Shown here piece after piece: positions 33,088-41,328 of a stretch of DNA of 64,000 nt; within the stretch, counting starts at the first letter, position 1; every line of letters begins with the position of its first letter. The DNA is from Taklimakanibacter albus (GTDB lineage: Bacteria; Pseudomonadota; Alphaproteobacteria; Rhizobiales; Aestuariivirgaceae), in the NCBI RefSeq assembly GCF_016595235.1, contig NZ_JAENHL010000006.1, positions 310,001-374,000 of the forward strand, read 5' to 3'. The notes beneath the pieces were generated by a model, which saw nothing but the letters and a program-made list of their open reading frames with translations, was not told where the DNA came from and did not search any database. A program made the position numbers and the translations under genes.

Positions 33088-34395
33088 ATGCGATTTTCGA
33101 GGCTTTGGCCGATCCTGGCGACGTCCCTTTTCCTCACCGGCTGCGGCTCGGCCTCGAAGCTGCTCGAAGGCGTCACCGGTGAAAAGGACGTGGTGCTGCC
33201 CGGCAAGCGCGAAAGCGTTCTGTCGCCGAGCGAATCCTCCGCCCCGCAAAACGAGACATCGGGCGAGCCGATCGTCATCCCGACCGCCGAGACCAATTCG
33301 AGCTGGGCGCAGCCCGGCGGCCAGGCCACCAATTCCTTCGGCAATCTCTCGGCCGGCGCCACGCTGTCGCGCGCCTGGGCCACCAGTGCGGGTGAAGGCT
33401 CAACGGGTGACGGACGCATCGTGGCGAGCCCGATCATCGTCGGCGGCACCGCCTATGTGCTCGATTCGCGCAGCAATGTGACGGCGATCCGCACCTCGGG
33501 CGGCGGCCAGGCCTGGCGCGTCTCGCTCGTTCCGGAAGGCAAGAGCACCCGCGCTTTCGGCGGCGGCCTCGCCTCCGACGGCCAGCGCATCTATGCCACC
33601 TCGGTCTTCGGCGAGGCTTTGGCGCTCGACGCCTCGACCGGCGCCATTCTGTGGCGCAAGAAGCTCGGCGCCCCGGTACGCGCCGCACCCACCGTCGCCA
33701 ATGGCACGATCTATTTCACCGGCTCCAGCAATGAGGTCTTCGCACTCCGCGCCAGCGACGGCACCGAGGTGTGGAAGTATCAGGGCACCGGCGGACGGGC
33801 GACCATCGCCTCGAGCCCGAGCCCGGCCGTTTCGCAGGGTTTCGTGGTCATCCCGACCACCGCCGGCGAGATCATCGCCTTCAATTCGAGCGACGGACTC
33901 GAAGCCTGGAGCGATGCGCTGACCTCGAACGATCCGGCCGCCACCGCCACCAATATCGGCAGCGTCGCCGGCCGCCCGGTCATCGAAGGCGGCCAGGTCT
34001 TCGCCATCTCCAATGCCGGCCGCATGGCGGCCTTCGCGCTGCAGAGCGGCGACCGGCAATGGACCCGCGACATATCGGGCTCGCAAACCCCTTGGGTGGC
34101 GGGCGACCATGTCTTCGTCATCATCAACGGCAAGACCTTGATGGCCCTGTCGCGCCGCACCGGCGCCGTGCGCTGGAGCAAGGAGCTGCCGGGCAAGATC
34201 TGGGCCGGCCCCGTTCTGGGCGGCGGCCGCCTGCTGGCGGTCAGCTCCGACGGCCAGCTCGCCAGCATCTCGGCGCAGACCGGCGAGGTCCTCAACACCA
34301 TCAAAGTGGGGGATTCCTTCTATATCGCCCCCGTCATCGCCAACGGCACGGTTTATCTGCTTTCTGATGATGCTCAGCTGATCGCCTTGCGCTAG
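33088..34395 (+). CDS. bamB: Outer-membrane assembly lipoprotein BamB (PQQ-like propeller)
   Basis: 435-residue lipoprotein of the Bam complex that inserts beta-barrel proteins in the outer membrane. Signal peptide with lipobox LTGC (Cys ~18). The rest is a beta-propeller of PQQ-like blades, visible as repeated GxVxWRxxL/ALDASTGAILWRKKLG, ALRASDGTEVWKYQG and ALSRRTGAVRWSKELPG. Lies between yfgM-like and der genes, the usual place. Confidence 0.92.
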   Translation: MRFSRLWPILATSLFLTGCGSASKLLEGVTGEKDVVLPGKRESVLSPSESSAPQNETSGEPIVIPTAETNSSWAQPGGQATNSFGNLSAGATLSRAWATSAGEGSTGDGRIVASPIIVGGTAYVLDSRSNVTAIRTSGGGQAWRVSLVPEGKSTRAFGGGLASDGQRIYATSVFGEALALDASTGAILWRKKLGAPVRAAPTVANGTIYFTGSSNEVFALRASDGTEVWKYQGTGGRATIASSPSPAVSQGFVVIPTTAGEIIAFNSSDGLEAWSDALTSNDPAATATNIGSVAGRPVIEGGQVFAISNAGRMAAFALQSGDRQWTRDISGSQTPWVAGDHVFVIINGKTLMALSRRTGAVRWSKELPGKIWAGPVLGGGRLLAVSSDGQLASISAQTGEVLNTIKVGDSFYIAPVIANGTVYLLSDDAQLIALR

Positions 34396-34404
34396 CGCGC
34401 ATCC

Positions 34405-34428
34405 CGGCGAAGTGGGATCACTTCGCCG
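34405..34428. repeat. Hairpin CGGCGAAGTG-GGAT-CACTTCGCCG after bamB
   Basis: A perfect 10-bp stem with a GGAT loop, ten bases after the bamB stop. No T run follows. It may end the bamB transcript through Rho or be part of a dispersed palindromic repeat, since a second palindrome follows within 35 bases. Confidence 0.6.
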
Positions 34429-34459
34429 ACGAGGATTCGCGCCAAATCAATTTTGTTGA

Positions 34460-34504
34460 AGCAAATCCTGATCGCCAAAGTCTTCAACTTTGGCGGGATT
34501 TGCT
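34460..34504. repeat. Palindromic element, copy 1 (bamB-der gap)
   Basis: Outer arms AGCAAATCC (34460-34468) and GGATTTGCT (34496-34504) enclose inner arms CGCCAAAGT (34473-34481) and ACTTTGGCG (34487-34495), giving a bulged hairpin of 18 pairs that ends 13 bases before the der ATG. A second copy with identical inner arms and different but self-complementary outer arms lies at 45079-45126. Confidence 0.75.
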
Positions 34505-34517
34505 CTAGGACGATCAG

Positions 34518-35867
34518 ATGCAAGCAAAAGTCGCGATCCTGGGCCGACCGAATGTCGGCAAATCGACGCTGTTCAATCGGCTGGTCGGCCGCAAGCTGGC
34601 GCTGGTCGACGACCAGCCCGGCGTCACGCGTGACCGCCGCGAGGGCGAGGCGCATCTAGCCGATCTGAGCTTCCGCCTGTTCGACACGGCCGGCCTCGAC
34701 GACGCCCCGCGCGGCAGCCTCGAAGACCGCATGAGCGCCCAGTCGGAAACGGCGATCACCGATGCCGATGTCTGCCTTTTCGTCGTCGATGCCAAAACGG
34801 GTGTCACGCCGGTCGACCGCGAATTCGCCGCCAAGCTCAGGCGCCACGGCAAGCCGGTCATTGTCCTCGCCAACAAGGCCGAGGGCCGGGCCGGGGAGTT
34901 CGGCGCGCTCGATGCCTTCTCGCTGGGACTTGGCGATCCGATCGCCATTTCCGCCGAACATGGCGAGGGCATGAACGAGCTCTATGATGCGCTTGAACCC
35001 TTTGTGAAGCGCGAGGTGGAGGACGAGGAAGAGGAGGAGGATGCCGAAGGCAAGCCGCTCAAGCTCGCCATCATCGGCCAGCCCAATGCCGGCAAGTCCA
35101 CGCTGGTCAATACCTTGCTGGGCGCCGATCGCGTGTTGACAGGCCCGGAGGCCGGCATCACGCGCGACGCCATCGCCATCGACTGGTCGTGGCGCGACAA
35201 GCCCGTCACCTTGTGGGACACCGCCGGCATAAGGCGCAAATCGCGCGTCACCGGCAAGATCGAGAAACTCGCGGTGGCCGACGGCTTGCGCGCCATCCGC
35301 TTCGCCGATGCCGTCATCGTGCTGATCGACGCCTCGATGGAGATCGAGCGGCAGGATCTCACCCTCGCCGATCTCGCCGCCCAGGAGGGCAGGGCCGTCG
35401 TGCTCGCACTGTCGAAATGGGACCTGGTCGAGGACAAGCAGAAGCGCCTCAAGGATGTGAAGGACGACATCGCCGACATCCTGCCGGAGATCCGCGGCGT
35501 CACCATCGTTCCTCTCTCGGCGCAGCAGGAAAAGGGTCTCGACAAGCTGATGGAAGCGGTCTTCGCCGCGGTGGAGAAATGGAATACCCGCATCTCGACC
35601 GGCCAGCTCAATCGCTGGCTCGAGAAGATGCTGGAGCGCAACCCGCCGCCGGCGCCCTCGGGACGGCGCATCAAGATCCGCTACGCGACCCAGGTGCGCG
35701 CCCGCCCGCCGACCATCTCGCTCTTCGGCAACCAGCTCGACCATCTGCCCGAGTCCTATGTGCGCTATCTGATGAACGGCTTGCGCGAGGATTTCGAGCT
35801 GTGGGGCACTCCTTTGCGTTTCAACCGGCGCGGCGGCCGCAATCCCTTCGACAAGGACAAAAAATGA
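34518..35867 (+). CDS. der: Ribosome assembly GTPase Der (EngA)
   Basis: 449 residues with two GTPase domains in tandem, each with G1 (GRPNVGKST near 9; GQPNAGKST near 187) and G3 DTAG, G4 NKAE and SKWD, and a C-terminal KH-like domain. Needed for maturation of the 50S subunit. Position after bamB is conserved. The stop overlaps the start of the HAD gene (ATGA). Confidence 0.96.
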   Translation: MQAKVAILGRPNVGKSTLFNRLVGRKLALVDDQPGVTRDRREGEAHLADLSFRLFDTAGLDDAPRGSLEDRMSAQSETAITDADVCLFVVDAKTGVTPVDREFAAKLRRHGKPVIVLANKAEGRAGEFGALDAFSLGLGDPIAISAEHGEGMNELYDALEPFVKREVEDEEEEEDAEGKPLKLAIIGQPNAGKSTLVNTLLGADRVLTGPEAGITRDAIAIDWSWRDKPVTLWDTAGIRRKSRVTGKIEKLAVADGLRAIRFADAVIVLIDASMEIERQDLTLADLAAQEGRAVVLALSKWDLVEDKQKRLKDVKDDIADILPEIRGVTIVPLSAQQEKGLDKLMEAVFAAVEKWNTRISTGQLNRWLEKMLERNPPPAPSGRRIKIRYATQVRARPPTISLFGNQLDHLPESYVRYLMNGLREDFELWGTPLRFNRRGGRNPFDKDKK

Positions 35868-36484
35868 CCGTCCATCCGACCACCGTCGTCTTCGATATCG
35901 GCAATGTGCTCGTCTCCTGGGACCCGCGTTATCTCTACCGCCAGGTTTTCGACGGCCGCGAGGCGGAGATGGAATGGTTTCTCGCCAATATCTGCACGAC
36001 CGCCTGGAATGTCGAGCAGGACAGGGGCCGCAGTTTCAAGGATGCGGTCGATCTGCTCGTCACGCAGCATCCCGAGAAATGGCATCCGATGATCCGCGCT
36101 TATGACGAGCGCTGGCATGAGACGATCTCAGGACCGATCAAAGGCACCGTCGCCATTCTCGAGGCGCTTAAGCGCAACAACGTGCCGCTCTACGCCATCA
36201 CCAACTGGAACCAGGACAAGTTCCGCGAGGCGCTCGAGCGTTTTCCGTTCCTGAAAACCTTTGCTGGCATCGTGGTGTCGGGCGACGAGGGTTTGCTCAA
36301 GCCCGACCGTGAGATCTTCGATCTCTTCTGTGACCGCTACAAGGTGAAGCCGGAAACGGCGGTGTTCATCGACGACAGCGCGCGCAATGTCGAAGGCGCC
36401 CGTGCCGCCGGCATGCATGCCTTGCATTTCACATCGCCCGAAGCTCTCGCCCGCGATCTGCGCGGCCTCGGTTTCGCGGTTTAG
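35864..36484 (+). CDS. HAD-family hydrolase
   Basis: 206 residues. Motif I FDIGNVLVSWDPRYLY (nucleophile Asp ~11), motif II AITNWN (~107-112), motif III Lys in LLKPD, and motif IV VFIDDSARNVEGA. The DIGNVLVxW opening resembles the YihX/haloacid-dehalogenase-like phosphatases, where the second Asp of DxD is replaced. Co-translated with der by a four-base overlap. Likely a sugar-phosphate or phosphatase activity; not specified. Confidence 0.85.
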   Translation: MTVHPTTVVFDIGNVLVSWDPRYLYRQVFDGREAEMEWFLANICTTAWNVEQDRGRSFKDAVDLLVTQHPEKWHPMIRAYDERWHETISGPIKGTVAILEALKRNNVPLYAITNWNQDKFREALERFPFLKTFAGIVVSGDEGLLKPDREIFDLFCDRYKVKPETAVFIDDSARNVEGARAAGMHALHFTSPEALARDLRGLGFAV

Positions 36485-36485
36485 A

Positions 36486-36565
36486 GATCCGCTGTTCTTC
36501 CGCTGTTAAATGCAGCGGAATTTGCAGCGGATTAACAGCGGATCTGCAGGGATCTGCAGGGAATT
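36486..36565. repeat. Nested inverted and direct repeats after the HAD gene
   Basis: GATCCGCTGTT (36486-36496) is the exact reverse complement of AACAGCGGATC (36534-36544). Inside are further CCGCTG/CAGCGG pairs, and directly after lies the direct repeat GATCTGCAGG-GATCTGCAGG. The whole block is built from one CAGCGGAT-like unit. No T run, so a classical terminator is not indicated; it may separate the HAD gene from the convergent ABC permease. Confidence 0.6.
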
Positions 36566-36645
36566 TCCGCAACGCGCTGAAAGCAGCGGTGGCTCCCGAG
36601 CCCACAATTTCCCGATCTCACGCTTGTGCGCGGGCTTGCAAGGCC

Positions 36646-37644
36646 TCAGCCTTGCTTCTCCGGCATGGCTTGGGGCACGGTTTTTCGGCGGAAGAACTGG
36701 GTGATGCCGCCATAGCGGGCGATCTGCTGGTCGGCGAGCACGCCGAACAGGATGACGGCGCCGATGACGGCGAAATTGAGCGAGCTCGGTATGCCGAGCA
36801 GGTTCACCAGGTTCTGCAGCACCTGGAGCAGGATGGTCCCGAGCACGATGCCGAGCATCGAGCCTTCGCCGCCTCTGAGGCTGCAGCCGCCCAGCACCGC
36901 CGCGGCGATGGCATAAAGCTCATAGAAATTGCCGTGGGTGGCGGGCGAGATGGAGCGGGTATAAAGCGTCAGGAACAACGCCGCGAGCCCGGCGAGGCCG
37001 CCGCAGATGATATAGGCGGATGAAATGACGCGTTTGGTCCGGATGCCGGAATACCGCGCCGCTTCCTCATTCTTGCCGACCGCGAAGAGATAACGCCCGA
37101 AGACCGAGCGGTGCAGCACGATACCCATGACGACGGCGATGATGATGAAGGCGACGAAGCTGTGCGGAATGCCCAAGGTCCGCCCGGTGGTGAGCCATTG
37201 CAGCGCCGGATAGGTCACGCCGAAAGGAAAGCCGGCGGTGGCGTCCTCGGTGTAGAAGCGGGCGATGCCGCGATAGATCAGAAGGCCGCATAAAGTGACG
37301 ATGAAGGGCTGCAGCCCCATTCGGGTGACGAGGAAGCCATGCAGCGCGCCGAGGATCAATCCGGCGATGACGATGATGAGCGAGGCCAGTGCCCAGTTGA
37401 TCTCATAGGTCGAGAGCAGGTCGACGAAGATCACGCCGAGCAGCGCGAACATCGAGCCGACCGAGAGCTCGATGCCGCCGGTGATGATGACGAGGCCGAC
37501 GCCGATCGAGAAGATGCCGTAGAGGCCGATGAGATTCATCGTGTTGGACAGGTTGATCGGCAGGAGGAAGCGCGGATTGATGAAGGCGACCGTGGCCGAG
37601 ACGACCAGGATGAGGATGAGCAGGCCTAGATCTTTCTTGAGCAT
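36646..37644 (-). CDS. Ribose-type sugar ABC transporter permease
   Basis: 332 residues and roughly nine to ten transmembrane helices. IITGGIELSVGSMFAL, AVGKNEEAARYSGIRTKRV and AVLGGCSLRGGEGSMLG are hallmarks of RbsC-like permeases. Third gene of the operon after the binding protein and ATPase. Sugar not predictable; there is no kinase or isomerase gene next to it. Confidence 0.9.
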   Translation of the reverse strand: MLKKDLGLLILILVVSATVAFINPRFLLPINLSNTMNLIGLYGIFSIGVGLVIITGGIELSVGSMFALLGVIFVDLLSTYEINWALASLIIVIAGLILGALHGFLVTRMGLQPFIVTLCGLLIYRGIARFYTEDATAGFPFGVTYPALQWLTTGRTLGIPHSFVAFIIIAVVMGIVLHRSVFGRYLFAVGKNEEAARYSGIRTKRVISSAYIICGGLAGLAALFLTLYTRSISPATHGNFYELYAIAAAVLGGCSLRGGEGSMLGIVLGTILLQVLQNLVNLLGIPSSLNFAVIGAVILFGVLADQQIARYGGITQFFRRKTVPQAMPEKQG

Positions 37645-37652
37645 GGCGAACC

Positions 37653-39158
37653 CTAGTTGAGCGGCCTTCCGACCGCTAATCTCAGCACATTGTCTTCACT
37701 GAAGCGGCTGCGCTCGAGAAGGCCGCTGATCCGCCCCTCATGCATCACCGCGATCCGGTCGGAGACCCCGATCACTTCCTCCATGTCGCTGGAGATCATC
37801 AATATGGCGACGCCCGAGTCGCTTAAGGCTCGCATCAGCTCATAGATCTCCTGCTTGGCGCCGACATCGACGCCACGCGTCGGCTCATCGAAGATGATGA
37901 TCCGCGGCTTCATCGACAGCCATTTCGCCAGCACGACCTTCTGCTGGTTGCCGCCGGAAAGCGCGCCGGCGAGGACGCCGACATTCGGCGTCTTGATATT
38001 GAGGCTCCTCTTCTGGCGTTCGGCATTGGCGTCCTCCTGGGCCGGCTTGATGAGCCAGGCTTTGGCATAGCTCGCAAGATCGGGCAGCGAGATGTTCTGG
38101 CTGATCGAGACATCGAGCAGGAGGCCGAACTGCTTGCGGTCCTCCGGCACCAGGAAGATGCCTCTGGCGATCGCCTCGCGCGGCTCGGCGATGCGGACCG
38201 GCTCGCCTTTCAGGCGGATTTCACCGCCGGTCTGCTTGTCGATGCCGAAGACGACCCGCGCCACTTCGGTGCGGCCGGATCCGACGAGGCCGGCGAGGCC
38301 CAGTATCTCGCCCTCCCTGACGGTGAGATCGACGGTTTTGTCGGGAAAAGCGGATGTGCGCAGATCCGACAGCGCCAGGGCCTCGGCGCCGGGCGGCGCC
38401 TTGGGCGGGATGTAGAGAGATTTGAGATCGCGCCCGATCATCAGACGGATCATCGCCTCATGCTGGATCTCGGCGCCTGTGAGCTCGCCCACCTTGCGGC
38501 CATCGCGCAGCACGATGACCCGGTCGGCGCAGCGCTCCACTTCCTGAAGCCGGTGCGAAATGAAGATCACGCTGACGCCGGTGGCCTTCAGATCGGCGAT
38601 GATCTTGAGGAGCCGATTGGTTTCGGTGACGGTGAGGCTCGAGGTCGGCTCGTCCAGAATGACGAGGCGCGCGTCGAAAGAGAGCGCCTTGGCGATCTCG
38701 ACCAGCTGGCGCTGCGCCAGGGACAGATCGGCCACCGGGCTCGCCGGGGTGAAATCGGCGCCGAGCTTCTTGAGCAGGGGGGCGGTGCGCTGGCGCATCG
38801 CCTCGGTGTCGAGAAGGCGCAAGGGCGGGGCTTTGCGCGGCTCGCGCCCGATGAAGACATTGGCGGCGACATCGAGATTGTCGAACAGGTTGAGTTCCTG
38901 ATGCACGAAGGCGATGCCGGCCTTGCCGGCGGCATCGATGGTCATGGCGGCCCGTTCGGCGCCGTCGATGCGCAAGACCCCGTGATCGGGCGCGGCCACG
39001 CCGCCCAATATCCGCATCAGGGTCGATTTTCCGGCGCCATTCTCGCCGACGAGCCCGATGACCTCGCCAGGCGCCACGCTGAGTGTCACGCCTTTCAGGG
39101 CGATGACACCCGGATAGGATTTGCTGATGTCGATGAGTTCGAGAAACGGATCGGCCAT
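37653..39158 (-). CDS. Ribose-type sugar ABC transporter ATP-binding protein (two cassettes)
   Basis: 501 residues with two ABC domains. The first has an intact Walker A GENGAGKST (~39-47), signature LSLAQRQLVEIAKAL and Walker B VILDEPTSSL; the second has a degenerate Walker A (GLVGSGRTE), as usual in RbsA/XylG-like proteins, with signature LSGGNQQKVVLAKWL. I chose the ATG at 39158 (a GGGGC site upstream) over a start 13 codons earlier. Confidence 0.92.
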   Translation of the reverse strand: MADPFLELIDISKSYPGVIALKGVTLSVAPGEVIGLVGENGAGKSTLMRILGGVAAPDHGVLRIDGAERAAMTIDAAGKAGIAFVHQELNLFDNLDVAANVFIGREPRKAPPLRLLDTEAMRQRTAPLLKKLGADFTPASPVADLSLAQRQLVEIAKALSFDARLVILDEPTSSLTVTETNRLLKIIADLKATGVSVIFISHRLQEVERCADRVIVLRDGRKVGELTGAEIQHEAMIRLMIGRDLKSLYIPPKAPPGAEALALSDLRTSAFPDKTVDLTVREGEILGLAGLVGSGRTEVARVVFGIDKQTGGEIRLKGEPVRIAEPREAIARGIFLVPEDRKQFGLLLDVSISQNISLPDLASYAKAWLIKPAQEDANAERQKRSLNIKTPNVGVLAGALSGGNQQKVVLAKWLSMKPRIIIFDEPTRGVDVGAKQEIYELMRALSDSGVAILMISSDMEEVIGVSDRIAVMHEGRISGLLERSRFSEDNVLRLAVGRPLN

Positions 39159-39184
39159 CTTGCCCCGAAGCTTGACCCGGATTG

Positions 39185-39211
39185 CCGGCCGGCACAAGCG
39201 GTGCCGGCCGG
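39185..39211 (-). promoter_or_regulatory. Intercistronic hairpin after the sugar-binding protein gene
   Basis: CCGGCCGGCAC (39185-39195) and GTGCCGGCCGG (39201-39211) form a perfect 11-bp, very GC-rich stem with a five-base loop, in the 69-base gap between the binding-protein stop and the ATPase start. No T run follows on the coding strand. Likely raises binding-protein mRNA over the downstream genes. Confidence 0.7.
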
Positions 39212-39227
39212 ACGAGTGGCCTCTTTT

Positions 39228-40178
39228 CTATTTCCCGAGGCGAGATTTGAGTTCCGTCTCGAAGGCATCGACATTCGCCTTGTCGATCACTTGGCCGGGA
39301 ACGATGATCAGCCCATCGGCGGGCACGCCGGACTTGTCGCCTTCCAGAACTTTCGCCATCAGCTTCATGCCCTGATAGCCCCATTCATAAGGATTTTGAA
39401 CGACGGTGCCTTCGATGGCGCCTTCGCGCACGCCGCCCAGCGTCACCGGATCCTCGTCGAAGCCGATGATCTTGATCTGGCCGAGCTTGCCGGACTCCTT
39501 CAGCGTCTCGTAGATAAGCGGCGTATTGTACGAATAGAAGCCGACCATGCAGGCGACGTCCGGCGAGGCGGCCAGCGCGTCGGCGACATTGCGCTTGGCG
39601 CGGGCGAAGTCGATGTCGTCGCCGCGCACGTCGACCATCTCGACCTTGGACCCTTTGATGGTCGCCTGCACGCCTTCGATGCGTTCGCGGGCATTGTCGG
39701 CGCCGGGCAGCCCGACGAAGCCGATGCACTTGCCGCCGTCGGGCAGGGCCTTCAGCATGAGCTTGCCGGCGTCCTTGCCGAGCTCGACATTCGAGCTGCC
39801 GATATAAGCGATGCGCTTGGATTGCGGCGCGTCGCTGTCGGTGGTGAACAGCGGCACCTGGCCGGCGATGCGGTCGAGGGCTTCCGTCGATGTCTTGGGA
39901 TCGACGGCGCTGACCATAATGGCAGCGACGCCCGCGGCAACGAGGTCGTCCATCAGGCGCTGCTGGATGGCGGCGGAGGACTGCTCGGGATATTTGAGCT
40001 CGAGCGTGTAGTTGGGAAGTTCCTCTTGGGCCTTCTTCACGCCCGCTTCGGCGATCTTCCAGAAATCGGAGGCGCCGTTGACGACGAAAGCGAGCGTCTT
40101 CTTGTCCTGGGCATCGGCGTTCAGCGTGACGGACATCGCCACGGCCAGAGCCGCGCCGATCATGAACAGACGTTTCAT
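39228..40178 (-). CDS. Ribose-type periplasmic sugar-binding protein
   Basis: 316 residues. Signal peptide (MKRLFMIGAALAVAMSVTLNADA). The mature protein follows the RbsB/peripla_BP_4 pattern: FVVNGASDFWKIAEAGVKKA, QQRLMDDLVAAGVAAIMVSAVD, and IKIIGFDEDPVTLGGVREG. First gene of a three-gene import operon. The ligand is a sugar or sugar-like compound that cannot be named from sequence. Confidence 0.9.
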   Translation of the reverse strand: MKRLFMIGAALAVAMSVTLNADAQDKKTLAFVVNGASDFWKIAEAGVKKAQEELPNYTLELKYPEQSSAAIQQRLMDDLVAAGVAAIMVSAVDPKTSTEALDRIAGQVPLFTTDSDAPQSKRIAYIGSSNVELGKDAGKLMLKALPDGGKCIGFVGLPGADNARERIEGVQATIKGSKVEMVDVRGDDIDFARAKRNVADALAASPDVACMVGFYSYNTPLIYETLKESGKLGQIKIIGFDEDPVTLGGVREGAIEGTVVQNPYEWGYQGMKLMAKVLEGDKSGVPADGLIIVPGQVIDKANVDAFETELKSRLGK

Positions 40179-40410
40179 CTATTTCTCCCTTTGATGATGC
40201 CGCTGCAGCATCCGCGAGCGGCAAGTGGTTGAACCGCCTTTTCTTATTTGTATGACAAAAGGCTAGGCGAGAAATCGTGAAGCGTCAACACTGGTAGAAA
40301 GTAGGGCTTGATCGGGAAGGCGAGGAATGATGAGGATGCGGCGGTGCGTTGATCGCACAAGCCCGCTTCATGGCATTCTGAGGGAAACCGGTCAGAGTAT
40401 TTTCGCTCAG

Positions 40411-40560
40411 CTCATCTCCCTCCGCCGCGCGAAGCGCGGGGAGGGCGGACGGGTGGGGTGTCTCCACCGACTTTGCACTGAGAGGTCTTTCTGGCGGAGA
40501 GACCCCACCCGTCGCGCGTTCCGCGCGCCACCCTCCCCGCCTTCGGCGGAGGAGGGAGAA
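40411..40560. repeat. Imperfect 150-bp palindromic intergenic element
   Basis: The 395 bases between the binding-protein gene and the SDR gene hold no gene. Most of the middle is one long imperfect palindrome: CTCCCTCCGCC near the left end pairs with GGCGGAGGAGGGAG at the right, and CGGGTGGGGTGTCTC pairs with GAGACCCCACCCG inside, with smaller hairpins (CGCGAAGCGCG; CGCGTTCCGCG) in each arm. It resembles non-autonomous MITE-like repeats of alphaproteobacteria. No target-site duplication was identified by eye. The flanks (40179-40410) show nothing I can name apart from the presumed promoter of the sugar operon. Confidence 0.65.
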
Positions 40561-40573
40561 ACGGATGAAAGCT

Positions 40574-41308
40574 TCAGCCCTGGAACTTGAACAGTCCGGT
40601 CGGCGCGTATTTGTAGGTGGCGCCATTGTCCTTGAAGGTGGGGAGGCACATTTCGACGAGTTGGGCGGCAACGTCGTCGGCCGACGGCAAAGTCTCGGGA
40701 TCCTCGCCCGGCATGGCGAGCGCCCGCATGCGGGTGCGGGTCGGGCCGGGGCTGAACATGTTGGCCGTCACCTTGGTGGTGGAGATTTCGGCGGCATAGG
40801 TCCGGACCAGGGTTTCGAGCGCCGCTTTTGAGATCGAATAGGTACCCCAATAGGCGAAGGCCTTATGCGCGGCGCCTGAGGTCACGAAAATGGCGCGCCC
40901 GTCCTCGGAACGCTTGAGCAAGGGATCGAGCGAGCGGATGAGGCGCCAATTGGCGGTGACATTGACCGCCATGACCTCGTCCCAGGTCTTGGGCTCGATA
41001 TGGCCGAGCGGCGACAGCTTGCCGAGCACGCCGGCATTGCCGACCAGGATGTCGAGCCGGCCCCAGCGTTCATGAATAGCGGCGCCCAGCCGGTCGAGAG
41101 CGGGGTAATCCTTGACGTCGGCCGGCACCAGCGTGGCGCTGCCGCCCAGCGCCTTGATCTCGTCGTCGAGCTCCTCGAGTCCGCCTTGCGTGCGGGCGAT
41201 CGCGATGACATGGGCGCCGCGTTTGGCGAGCGCCAGCGCCGTGGCCTTGCCAATGCCGCGCGACGCACCGGTGACGACCGCGATGCGGTTCTCGAGTTCT
41301 TTGCTCAT
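40574..41308 (-). CDS. SDR-family oxidoreductase
   Basis: 244 residues. TGASRGIGKATALALAKRG (~14-32), NAG (~91-93), Ser in VTSGAAHK and catalytic YSISK (~157-161). The IARTQGGLEELDDEIKALGG and TMR/FSPGPTRTRMRA pieces resemble YciK-like SDRs. It follows purF on the same strand with a 20-base gap, so it may be co-transcribed with the purine gene. Substrate unknown. Confidence 0.87.
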   Translation of the reverse strand: MSKELENRIAVVTGASRGIGKATALALAKRGAHVIAIARTQGGLEELDDEIKALGGSATLVPADVKDYPALDRLGAAIHERWGRLDILVGNAGVLGKLSPLGHIEPKTWDEVMAVNVTANWRLIRSLDPLLKRSEDGRAIFVTSGAAHKAFAYWGTYSISKAALETLVRTYAAEISTTKVTANMFSPGPTRTRMRALAMPGEDPETLPSADDVAAQLVEMCLPTFKDNGATYKYAPTGLFKFQG

Positions 41309-41328
41309 TTATTTTGTCTCTATGTCTC

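Noticed and set aside
34405-34428. The bamB hairpin as an intrinsic terminator
   Set aside because: A perfect stem but no T run; kept as a repeat or structural element only.
38460-40232. A 590-codon plus-strand frame opposite the sugar ATPase and binding protein genes
   Set aside because: Both minus-strand genes are certain from their motifs; this is an antisense shadow.
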